A DNA stretch of 64,000 nucleotides from Acidovorax radicis (GTDB taxonomy: Bacteria > Pseudomonadota > Gammaproteobacteria > Burkholderiales > Burkholderiaceae_C). Positions 26,653 to 34,760 of the stretch are shown piece by piece. How positions within the stretch are numbered: position 1 is the stretch's first letter; each line of letters begins with the position of its first letter. The translations under genes and the position numbers were made by a program. Under the pieces are notes generated by a model, which was given only the letters and a program-made list of their open reading frames with translations, did not search any database and was not told the origin of the DNA. The DNA is taken from assembly GCF_020510705.1 (NCBI RefSeq), contig NZ_CP075184.1:1054001-1118000 (forward strand), written 5' to 3'.

Positions 26653-27285
26653 TCAGGATGCCGGCGTTGCGGGAGCGGGCTTTGCTGCCGCAGGAGCCGC
26701 CTGCACGGTGGGTGGCAGCACCGGGTAGGTGTGGTTCAAGCCCTGCAGATACTTCACCAGGTCCAGCGCCTCGGGCCGCGCCACCACCACCTTGCCAAAC
26801 GGCGTCTGGCCCGGCGGCAGCTTGACGGTCTCGTCGCCCGGCTCAGCGGCGTCCTTCACTTCAAACAGGTACGGGTAGGACGGCATGATCGACCCCGGGA
26901 CATACGCACGCGGCTGGTACAGGTGGCCCAGGTGCCAGTCCTTGCTGGGCTGGCGCGCCCCGATGTTGAACAGGTCGGGCCCGGTGCGCATGCTGCCCAG
27001 CAGGTGGGGCTTGTCGTAGAAATAATCACCCGGCACCGACGCCCGGCCCCAGCCGCGCTCGCCGTCGGGGCCCAGGTTGCGGTCACGGGGCTGCTGGCTG
27101 TGGCAATACACACAGCCATTGGAGATATACACCTGCCGCCCGCGCAGCTCGGCGCTGCTATAGGGCTTGAGGCCTTCGGGCGGCGTGATGTCGCGCACCT
27201 GCAGATAGGGCAAAACCACCAGCGCGGCTGTGGCGACGGCCAGTGCCACCATGGCACCGGCAGCGAGCTTGACTTCATTCTCCAT
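26653..27285 (-). CDS. cbb3-type oxidase subunit II (CcoO-like cytochrome c)
   Basis: A 210-residue protein. MENEVKLAAG is taken as the start because it immediately precedes the single membrane helix (8-28), as in CcoO, and overlaps the ccoN stop by 11 bases. The haem motif is C58-VYC-H62 within YISNGCVYCHSQQPRDR. GSMRTGPDLFNIG and the likely axial Met in IMPSYPYLF are CcoO signatures. It transfers electrons to subunit I. The Ala/Pro-rich C-terminus is a variable tail. Confidence 0.9.
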   Translation of the reverse strand: MENEVKLAAGAMVALAVATAALVVLPYLQVRDITPPEGLKPYSSAELRGRQVYISNGCVYCHSQQPRDRNLGPDGERGWGRASVPGDYFYDKPHLLGSMRTGPDLFNIGARQPSKDWHLGHLYQPRAYVPGSIMPSYPYLFEVKDAAEPGDETVKLPPGQTPFGKVVVARPEALDLVKYLQGLNHTYPVLPPTVQAAPAAAKPAPATPAS

Positions 27286-28930
27286 GTGCGAGCTCCAGGG
27301 CCTTGGTGGGCCGTGTGAACAGCGCAGCGCCCGTGCGGGTTGGGCCAAAGCGCAGCGCCATGGCCAGGAAATGGCCGACAAAAATCAGGTGGCTCAGCAC
27401 CATCAGCGAACCCCCCACACTGCGCCACTGCAGGTACGGAATCGTCACCGCCACCGACTCCATGAACGGCCTGGACGCATCCAGCATGGCCAGGCCCTGC
27501 AGCCAACCGCCAATGGTCAGCCCCACGAAGTAGATGCTGATGCCCACCACCGCCAGCCAGAACTGCAGCGTGATCAGGCGCGGATAGGGCCACTCCCAGT
27601 GCAGCACCCGCGGCAGCATGAAATAGATGGCGCCAAACAGCACCATGGTGACAAAGGCATAGGCCCCTAGGTGGGCATGTGCCACGGTGAAATGCGTGAA
27701 GTGCGCCACCTGGTTCACGCTGCGCAGCGCCTCCAGCGAGCCCTGCAGCGACGACAGCATGTACATGAAGCCGCCAAACATCATGAAGCGCAGCGTGGGC
27801 GACTGGCGCGCCAAGTGCATGCGGCCCCACATGGTGCCGGCCATGTTGATGGTGAACGCCGCCACGGGGATGATCATCATCATGCTCTGCACGATCGACA
27901 AGGTGGTCAGCCAGCCCGGGATCGGCCCGCCAATCAGGTGGTGGCCGCCCACCTGGCCGTAGAAGAACGCCAGCGTCCAGAACCCCAGAATCGACAGGTT
28001 GTAAGAGCGCACTGGCCGCCCGATGATCTTGGGCAAAAAGTAATAGATGGCACCCACGCTGATCGGCGTGAACCACAGCCCCAGCACGTTATGCCCATAC
28101 CACCAGTTGGTGGTGGCCTGCTGCACGCCCGTGTGCACGCCGGGCAGCTTGCCGATGATGAACAGCAGCGCAATCCACAGCAGCGCCGCCACCATGTACC
28201 AGACGCTCACATACAGCGACTCGACCTTGCGGTTGACCAGCGTGTAGAGCACTGGGCCGATGATGCAGATGAACCCGGCCACGATGAAGATGCCGATCTG
28301 CCACGGAATCTCCAGGTATTCCATGCCGTCTGTCCAGCCCGAGCCTATGGCCCCAATCGCGCTGGCAATGCCGGTGTTGATGAGCGCGCCGCCCAGCATC
28401 ACCCACATGGCGCCCACCAGGTGCGTGCGCAGCAGGCGCGGCAGCAGCCAGATGATCACGCCCAGCGCGGCATTGGTGATCCAGCCATACAGCACCGCTG
28501 TGAGGTGCACCGTGCGGATGCGCCCAAAGGTCTGCCAGGCCTCGCCCACCAGCCAGTCGGGCATGTGCAGCTTGAGCGACGCCGTCAGCCCCGCGATGGA
28601 CCCGAGCACCAGCCAGAAGCAGGCAAACGCAATGAACATGAACACCGGGAACGCGCTGGAGTGATCGGCCGCTATGCGCGTGCGCAACTCGTCCGGGTCG
28701 GCCACATGCTCGCCTTCGCCCGGCCCGGCCGCAGCGCCCGGCAGGCGCTCCTGGGCATTGCCGTGAATCGCCGGGTCATCCACCTTGCCCAGTTCACCCG
28801 GCGCAAAAATGATCGACGCAGCCCGGGGGTTCTCCACCAGCAGGCCCTTGCGCATCGACCAGATGAAGACAAACAACCCCATGATCGAGAGCAAAAACGC
28901 CCCCAGCAAGCTCAGTATTGCACTGTCCAT
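27275..28930 (-). CDS. cbb3-type oxidase subunit I with CcoS-like N-terminal extension
   Basis: A 551-residue haem-copper oxidase subunit. Core ligands are visible: low-spin haem His142 (RTVHLTAVLYGW), CuB His280 (WWYGHN) with His330/His331 (GGHHL), Tyr324 positioned as the cbb3 cross-linked Tyr, and haem ligands His418/His420 (TVAHAHLG). The first ~50 residues, with one helix and WSMRKGLLVENPRAASIIF, resemble the assembly factor CcoS. An acidic linker (about 50-88) joins it to the oxidase part. The gene heads a five-gene leftward operon. An FNR/Anr-like box lies 48 bases upstream, consistent with low-oxygen induction. Confidence 0.88.
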   Translation of the reverse strand: MDSAILSLLGAFLLSIMGLFVFIWSMRKGLLVENPRAASIIFAPGELGKVDDPAIHGNAQERLPGAAAGPGEGEHVADPDELRTRIAADHSSAFPVFMFIAFACFWLVLGSIAGLTASLKLHMPDWLVGEAWQTFGRIRTVHLTAVLYGWITNAALGVIIWLLPRLLRTHLVGAMWVMLGGALINTGIASAIGAIGSGWTDGMEYLEIPWQIGIFIVAGFICIIGPVLYTLVNRKVESLYVSVWYMVAALLWIALLFIIGKLPGVHTGVQQATTNWWYGHNVLGLWFTPISVGAIYYFLPKIIGRPVRSYNLSILGFWTLAFFYGQVGGHHLIGGPIPGWLTTLSIVQSMMMIIPVAAFTINMAGTMWGRMHLARQSPTLRFMMFGGFMYMLSSLQGSLEALRSVNQVAHFTHFTVAHAHLGAYAFVTMVLFGAIYFMLPRVLHWEWPYPRLITLQFWLAVVGISIYFVGLTIGGWLQGLAMLDASRPFMESVAVTIPYLQWRSVGGSLMVLSHLIFVGHFLAMALRFGPTRTGAALFTRPTKALELAHGE

Positions 28931-28977
28931 CGGTGGGCTGCCTTTCCTCTTGGGTGCGCGCGCTGCGCACGGGTTTA

Positions 28978-28991
28978 TTGATGCAATTCAA
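28978..28991. promoter_or_regulatory. FNR/Anr-like box upstream of the oxidase operon
   Basis: TTGAT-GCAA-TTCAA differs from the FNR/Anr consensus TTGAT-N4-ATCAA at one position. It is centred about 55 bases before the ccoN-like start. A weaker relative, TTTGT-GGCA-TTCAA, lies at 29007-29020. Oxygen-responsive control is expected for cbb3 oxidases but is inferred here. Confidence 0.5.
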
Positions 28992-29118
28992 TATGCCACC
29001 CAACTATTTGTGGCATTCAAATGTGCGCTGCATTCTAAGATTCATTTTTGGTGAATATTAAATTTCAGCCCCAAGCCCATGCTCCCGCCAGTGTTACCCG
29101 GCAAGGCGGATTAGAAAT

Positions 29119-29182
29119 TTGAACAAAAACAACCGCTGGCGCAACAGTGATAAGCGCGAGTAGCTCTGTTTTTTTGTAGCAA
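29119..29182. repeat. Dispersed intergenic palindromic repeat, copy 3
   Basis: A 60-bp element with CGCTGGCGC and GATAAGCGC halves and a GTAGCA end, related to the copies near 2.76, 24.61 and 52.68 kb. It marks the junction between the core oxidase operon and the island that starts with the hsdR remnant. Confidence 0.6.
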
Positions 29183-29224
29183 TGCGATGGACGGTGCCAG
29201 CCGTTGGTGGCTGGGACGTGTGGG

Positions 29225-31106
29225 CTATGCGGCTGCCCAGCTTTCGCCCAGCGCCTGCGCCTGCTGCAGCACCAGCTCTACCGCTGCCGCCTCCAGGTCG
29301 GGCGGGTATTTGTATTTGCGCAAGATGCGCTTGACCATCAGGCGCAGCTTGGCCTGCACGCTCTCGCGTTCGGCCCAGTCCACCGTCAGGTTCTTGCGCA
29401 GGTTGTCCGTCAGTTCGTGCGCGATTTTTTTCAGCGTGTCGTCGGTCAGCTCGCGCACGGCGGCTTCGTTGTTGGCCAGCGCGGTGTAAAAGCGCACCTC
29501 GTCTTCGGTCAGCCCCAGCTTGTCGGCCAGGCCGTGCGCCTCGCGGAATTGGCGGGCCATGTCCAGTAGCTCTTCCATCACCTGCGCGGTTTCAATGCTG
29601 CGGTTCTGGTAACGAGCGATCACCCCACCCAGCAGCTCGGAAAACTTCCTGGCTTGCACGAGGTTGCTGGCAAAGCGGCTCTTGATCTCGCCCTCCAGCA
29701 GGCGTTCCAGCAGCTCCACCGCCAGATTGCGTTCGGGCAGCGCGCGCACCTGGGCCAAAAAGCCTTCGTCCAGCAGACCAATGTTGGGTTTCTCCAGCCC
29801 CACTGCGTCAAAAATATCCACCACGCTCTCGGACACCACCGCCTGGCTGATGATCTGGCGCACCGCCAGCTCGCGCTGTTCGTCAGTGCGCTGCTTTGCG
29901 GTGATGTCGCGCTTGGTGAGAAGCACCTTCACTGCCTGCATGAAGGCCACTTCCTCGCGCACCGCCTTGGCCTCGTCCAGCGTGCAGCTCAGCGTGAAGG
30001 CCTGGCTCATCGCCAGGGCCGTGTCGGCAAACCGCTTCTTGCCATCCTGCCCAGCCTGGCGCGGCAGGCCCAGCACGTGGTTGGCCGCACCCGCGAGCAC
30101 GCGGTGGCCGCCCGTCAAAAAGCCGCTGTAGTCAAACCCGTGCAGCAGGGCGCGCAGCACGTCGAGCTTTTCCAGCACCACGCTGAAGGCCTCGTGCGCG
30201 TCCACCGTGGGGCGGCCCCGGCCTTGGGCAGCGGTGTATTCCTTCATGGCGGCTTTGAGCTCATTGCCAATGCCGATGTAGTCCACCACCAGGCCGCCCT
30301 GCTTGTCTTTGAACACGCGGTTCACGCGGGCAATGGCCTGCATCAGGTTGTGGCCCTTCATCGGCTTGTCCACATACAGCGTGTGTACGCAGGGCGCGTC
30401 AAAGCCGGTCAGCCACATGTCGCGCACGATCACGATGCGCAGTGGGTCGGCTGGGTCTTTGAAGCGCTTTTCCAGCCGCTTCTTCACCTGCGCGCTGTAG
30501 ATGTGTGGGCGCAGCAGGGCCTTGTCGCTGGCACTGCCGGTCATCACGATCTTGATGGCGCCTAGCTCGGGGTCGGCGCTATGCCACTCGGGGCGCAGGC
30601 GCACGATCTCGTTGTACAGGTGCGCGCAGATGTCGCGGCTCATGCTCACCACCATGGCCTTGCCGCGCTGGGCGGTGTTGCGCTCTTCAAAATGCGCCAC
30701 CAGGTCTTGCGCCACACGGGCCACGCGGGGCTCGGCACCCACCACTTGTTCCAGCGCAGCCCAGCGGCTTTTCAGGCGCGACTGCACGCTTTCTTCTTCG
30801 TCCTCGGCCAGTTCGTCCACCTCGGCATCGATGCTGGGCAGCTCGTCGGCCTTCAGGCCCAGCTTGACCATGCGGCTTTCGTAGTAGATGGCCACGGTGG
30901 CGCCATCCTCTTTGGCCTGCTGCATGTCATACACGTGGATGTAGTCGCCAAACACCGCGCGGGTGTCGCGGTCGGTGCCGCTCACCGGGGTGCCGGTAAA
31001 CGCCACAAAGGTGGCGTTGGGCAGTGCATCGCGCAGGTGCTGGGCGTAGCCCACCTGGTAGTGTTCCCGGGTGGGCTCCACCGTGTTCGCTTCGGTGCCT
31101 GCCCGG
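29225..31106 (-). pseudogene. hsdR: Type I restriction enzyme R subunit, C-terminal fragment (truncated hsdR)
   Basis: An open stretch of about 620 residues matching the C-terminal half of HsdR: second RecA-like domain ([61 protein letters not shown]) and the helical C-terminal region that docks on the methylase. The N-terminal nuclease domain and the Walker A half (normally 350-450 residues) are missing. Homology stops near 31.08-31.11 kb, where an integrase 3' end begins on the other strand. No hsdM or hsdS lies in the window. The first possible start is GTG at 31081, but the product could not cut or translocate DNA. Confidence 0.85.
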
Positions 31107-31458
31107 TAAACAAGCCCTCGAAGTGCTGGACAAGATCGAAGCCATCAGCGGCGGCCGCGAGCTGGTGTTCCCCAGCCCGTACTACCCCAGCAAGCCGCTG
31201 AGCGAGAACACCTTCAACTCAGCGCTTGCGCGCATGGGCTACAAGAGCATCGCCACAGCCCACGGGTTCAGGGCCTTGTTCTCGACCGTGGCCAACGAAC
31301 ACGGATGGAATCCGGATGTGATCGAGCGGCAGCTGGCGCACCGGGAGCAAAACGAAATCCGTGCGGCCTACCACCGGACCACGTATATAGCTGACCGGAC
31401 GAAGTTGATGCAGTGGTGGGCGGACTATTTGAATGGAGAGCGGTCAGCGCGACGGTGA
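31104..31458 (+). pseudogene. int: P4-type tyrosine integrase, C-terminal fragment
   Basis: About 117 codons from [16 protein letters not shown] to the stop match the end of P4/CP4-like integrases. Catalytic elements kept are HGFR, LAHRE and the nucleophile Tyr in AAYHRTTY, followed by the family tail MQWWADYL. The DNA-binding N-terminus and the first catalytic Arg are absent. The fragment abuts the truncated hsdR, so one deletion or recombination removed the start of both genes. It indicates that the neighbouring island once carried its own integrase. Confidence 0.85.
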
Positions 31459-31490
31459 TATCCGAATGCTCAGCAAAGCACCGGCTAAGT

Positions 31491-32543
31491 TCAGTGCTTA
31501 TGCCCATGATGCAAATCAGGCACATGCGGGTGCTTGTGTACCAGTGCCGTGTGCGTGTGACGATGACTGTGAGCCCCTTGGGGCATGGGCTCATGTCCGT
31601 GGTCGTGATGACCATCGTTGTGCATATGGGCATGCTCATGCTCCAGGGCCTCATGCGCGTGGGCGTGGTCGTGAGACTCAACCAAGTGCAAGACCACCCC
31701 GGCCAGCATGAGTACACCTCCCAGGACCAGCAGCACAGACGCTTCGCGCTCCCCAAGTCCAAAAGCACCAAGTGCTCCAATAAACGGAGCGAACGCGAAC
31801 ACGGAGCCCGTGCGCGCTGCGCCGAAGGTGCGCTGAGCGAGCAGATAGAAGCGCAGGCTCAGACCATAGCCAGTGGCGCCAATGCCCAGCAGCACGCCAG
31901 CCGCAAACAGGCTCGGCATAGGCTCAGCGAACGACACAGCGAGCAGGACGGTCGCTACGACGCCCAGACTTGATTTCGCAAGCACTACCTGTCCGGGGTC
32001 ACGGTCAGCCACAGCGCGCGACAAGGTGTTGTCCACGCCCCATGCGGCCGTTGCCACCATGACAGCAGCCAGGCCCAGCAGTTGCACATTTCCCTGCAAG
32101 CCTTGCTCAAGCGCGAGGAGCACACCACCGGACAGAATGGAGGCCATGGCCAGGACAACGCGTCTGTCGACCGTCTCACCGTAGAGGCGCCAAGCCAGCA
32201 AAGCGGTGAACAAGGCTTCAAGGGTGAGCATCAGAGACGCGGAAGTACCGCTGGTGCGCTGCAGGCCCCATACCAGAGCGACGGGCCCGATGACAGCACC
32301 GAACAGCGCCATGGCCAGCAGGCGACCGGCATCACTGCGCTGCAGTTGCGCTTCGCGCTCTTTGGGGCGGCGGATGAACAAGGCCACGAGGCCTGCGCCG
32401 CCATAGAGAAGCCCTGCCGTGGTGAACGGTCCGAGGCCCCGGCCCCACAGCTGGACAAAGGGTGTGCTCAGCCCAAAAAGGGCGGCCGCCAGCAGCGCCA
32501 GCAGACCGCCCCTGAGCACGGGCGAAAGCGACCCGTGTGTCAT
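31491..32543 (-). CDS. EamA/DMT transporter with histidine-rich cytoplasmic tail
   Basis: A 350-residue protein, starting at ATG 32543 (a GTG at 32546 directly after the previous stop is possible). Ten helices in two EamA repeats occupy residues 1-285. The last ~65 residues contain more than 20 His, for example HDHAHAHEALEHEHAHMH and LHHGHKH. Such tails bind Ni, Co or Zn, and the neighbours (DUF6488, HupE/UreJ, CzcI-like) point to metal efflux. No direct proof of the transported ion is in the sequence. It is the last gene of a four-gene leftward cluster. Confidence 0.85.
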   Translation of the reverse strand: MTHGSLSPVLRGGLLALLAAALFGLSTPFVQLWGRGLGPFTTAGLLYGGAGLVALFIRRPKEREAQLQRSDAGRLLAMALFGAVIGPVALVWGLQRTSGTSASLMLTLEALFTALLAWRLYGETVDRRVVLAMASILSGGVLLALEQGLQGNVQLLGLAAVMVATAAWGVDNTLSRAVADRDPGQVVLAKSSLGVVATVLLAVSFAEPMPSLFAAGVLLGIGATGYGLSLRFYLLAQRTFGAARTGSVFAFAPFIGALGAFGLGEREASVLLVLGGVLMLAGVVLHLVESHDHAHAHEALEHEHAHMHNDGHHDHGHEPMPQGAHSHRHTHTALVHKHPHVPDLHHGHKH

Positions 32544-32546
32544 CAC

Positions 32547-32897
32547 TTACTGGCCGGTGAAGTTCGCGGCAATGAAGTTACCCGGATGCGAGAAGAAGAC
32601 ATACAGATTTTGCTTCGTCTTGTCGGTGGCAGTAGGGTTTGTGAAAGTGGCTTTCCACTCCTTTCCCTTCTTGCCATCCACCAGTTCCAGCGTCCCGAGC
32701 TTGGCCGACTGCCAGGAGCTTTCCAGTTTGCCTGCCTTGACCAGCGCATCGCGGCGCTGGGTCGCGCAGTCAGTGACGACAGATTCCGTCGCAGGAGTTT
32801 TGCCATGGAAGTGGCAGCTGCTGCCTTTGTCGGCAAGGGCCATCGGGCTGAAGGATTGCAGGGCTACAAGGGTGGCGGTGAGGATGATTGCTTTCAT
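32547..32897 (-). CDS. DUF6488-like small periplasmic protein
   Basis: A 116-residue protein starting at MKAIILTATL with a signal peptide ending MALADKG. The mature part has CHFHGKTP, a second Cys in VTDCATQR, and ends NLYVFFSHPGNFIAANFTGQ, which I associate with the DUF6488 family found beside metal transporters. Its stop is immediately followed by the EamA start. It may be a periplasmic metal-binding accessory; the function is not established. Confidence 0.7.
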   Translation of the reverse strand: MKAIILTATLVALQSFSPMALADKGSSCHFHGKTPATESVVTDCATQRRDALVKAGKLESSWQSAKLGTLELVDGKKGKEWKATFTNPTATDKTKQNLYVFFSHPGNFIAANFTGQ

Positions 32898-32945
32898 GAT
32901 GAGTCCTTGGTTGGATGTTCGGGGATTGAGGGGCAAATTGACAGG

Positions 32946-33731
32946 TCAGAGTCCATCGCGGGTTTTGTCTTCCGTGTTCTCCACGTCCATATCCTCGTGG
33001 GCGTGCCGGTGCTCTGCAGCAGGGAATCGGAAGTTGTCAGGGTGGCTGTCGTGCTGGTAGCCGTGCAACTGCGTGAACAGGAGGTACACACCGCCGTAGA
33101 ACAGCGCCAGATTGGCCGCGTAGCTGATTCGCTTGAACGACGGCCGATGTCGCCACAGCGCCAGAGCACCCACCATGACCGTGAGCGCAGCAATCTGCCC
33201 CAGCTCGACGCCCACATTGAAGCTCAGGATGCGCCAGAGCATGGCAATCGGGTCGTCACCCAGCGGCAGCTGCTGCAGACGCGTAGAGAGGCCAAAGCCG
33301 TGCAGCAAACCGAAGCCGAATACCGCCCAAAGCAGGTTCGGTGATTCCATCGCGAAGTGCTTCTGGAACCCGCCATTGTTGTCAAACGCCTTGTACATCA
33401 CGCTAAGCGCAATGATGGCGTCCACCAAGTAGTAGTTCCAGGTGATTTTGAAGTACGTCGCGAAGATGAGGGTGATGCAGTGGCCGATGGTGAAGACGGT
33501 CACGAATTTGGCCACATCCCGAAACGTCGTCAGGAAGAACACCACGCCGAACAGAAACAGCAGATGGTCGTAACCCGTCAGCATGTGCCGGGCCCCCAGT
33601 TCGATGTAGTGGAAGTAGCCAGCGTTTAGCATGCGCTGCTGGTCCTCGGCGGAAATGCCGTGGGCAAGCGCGAGCAGGGGCGAGGCACCCAAGGTGAGAG
33701 CAAGTAAGCGTCTCATGGAGAAGAAGTTCAT
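32946..33731 (-). CDS. HupE/UreJ-family membrane protein
   Basis: A 261-residue protein starting at MNFFSMRRLL (a second Met five codons later is also possible). A signal-like helix ends in LALAHG. The family core follows: HYIELGARHMLTGYDHLLFLFGVVFF, FTIGHCITLIFA, FGFGLLHGFGLS and FNVGVELGQIA. HupE/UreJ proteins are thought to carry nickel or cobalt. The C-terminus has a short His-rich patch (EHRHAHED). Context with a CzcI-like protein and a His-tailed exporter suggests metal homeostasis rather than hydrogenase maturation. Confidence 0.85.
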   Translation of the reverse strand: MNFFSMRRLLALTLGASPLLALAHGISAEDQQRMLNAGYFHYIELGARHMLTGYDHLLFLFGVVFFLTTFRDVAKFVTVFTIGHCITLIFATYFKITWNYYLVDAIIALSVMYKAFDNNGGFQKHFAMESPNLLWAVFGFGLLHGFGLSTRLQQLPLGDDPIAMLWRILSFNVGVELGQIAALTVMVGALALWRHRPSFKRISYAANLALFYGGVYLLFTQLHGYQHDSHPDNFRFPAAEHRHAHEDMDVENTEDKTRDGL

Positions 33732-33881
33732 GTGTGAAATGAAAGAGGGTTGACGACGCCACGCGCACGAGAGCGAGCCATTGAGGCTCAGTACATGCAC
33801 GGCATGGCATGCCCGTGAAGACGGGCGACTTATCTGGGATTGGTCCGCTACGGCAATCGCGAGCGGAGAGTCGCGCGGACC

Positions 33882-34238
33882 TTAGGCGGTAGCGCTGGGA
33901 GGGCGCAGCAATCCGTCGAGGAAGACAGTCGGTGGCTCAGAAATGAAGGCATGAGGTGGCGCGCTCGGCATTGAAGCGAACCCTCCATCGACAATGAGAG
34001 CTGTCAATCCGATGGGCTGAAAACCATCGTCCACATGAAAGTGCGGCGCGGTGCTTTCGCTGTCAGAGGACAGATGCAGCGAGTCGTCGTCGTGGTGATG
34101 ATGGTCGATGTCTTGGACATGGACTGTCATGTGAGCAAGCTGCTCACTCTGCGCGCCAATGGCAAGGGGCGACAGCCACACCACCGTCTGCATGAGCATG
34201 ACGGTGATCAGCAGGTAGACCTTCAGGATGCGGCGCAT
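33882..34238 (-). CDS. CzcI-like histidine-rich exported protein
   Basis: A 118-residue protein starting at MRRILKVYLL, with a hydrophobic signal segment (4-25). The mature part contains IDHHHHDDDSLHL and ends EPPTVFLDGLLRPPSA. A short signal, central His/Asp cluster and C-terminal Arg-Pro-Pro end are the plan of CzcI, the small regulator of cation efflux systems. The match is by architecture, not a strong sequence signature. It is the first gene of the metal cluster and reads in the same direction as HupE, DUF6488 and the EamA gene. Confidence 0.55.
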   Translation of the reverse strand: MRRILKVYLLITVMLMQTVVWLSPLAIGAQSEQLAHMTVHVQDIDHHHHDDDSLHLSSDSESTAPHFHVDDGFQPIGLTALIVDGGFASMPSAPPHAFISEPPTVFLDGLLRPPSATA

Positions 34239-34760
34239 GAGTGGAGTATAGAAGTACATCCCAGGCAAGAGAGCAGCCCCCTGGAACGTGCCGACCGCTC
34301 CCGCCCACAGCTGGCATCCTGGCTGCGGCCATAGGGTCAGGGACAGTCAGCACCGATGAATGATCTTGACCGGGACGACCCTCGCACCAGCTACCACGCA
34401 AAGGGGTGGCGCGCAGTGGAGACCCCGCCTCGCCTGCCCGCTAAATAGCCCTATTCTGACGACACTGGCGAAGCCCATGAGCGCGAGGCCTGCTGGGGCT
34501 TGGAGGGCGTTTTGGTGCTGTAAAAAGACGACGGGAATTGACGGTTTTTTACGAGACACTCAGACCCAGAGGGGGCGGTGGGTTACGTGACGTCCTTGTC
34601 GTGGTGACGCGGCAGAATTCGGCCATTTTCGGCCACTCATGAATGACGGCTCCGGGTACATGGAACACGTTGTTTGACGCATCAACGATCCTCTGGAATT
34701 GAGCAGAAGTGCGATGATCGGCAGACAAACCCGACCACTATATCGAGGGAGACAGCAAGT
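34239..34760. other. 522-bp gap between the metal cluster and the 520-residue protein gene
   Basis: The gap must hold the divergent promoters of the leftward CzcI-like gene and the rightward 520-residue gene. It contains a short inverted repeat around 34619-34635 (TTCGGCCATTTTCGGCCA). I see no convincing gene. It may include scar sequence from element insertion, but I recognise no insertion sequence end. Confidence 0.4.

Noticed and set aside
31024..31103. Extension of the integrase frame upstream of KQALEV as a real N-terminus
   Set aside because: Those codons lie opposite the hsdR frame and have no integrase similarity; homology begins near 31104.
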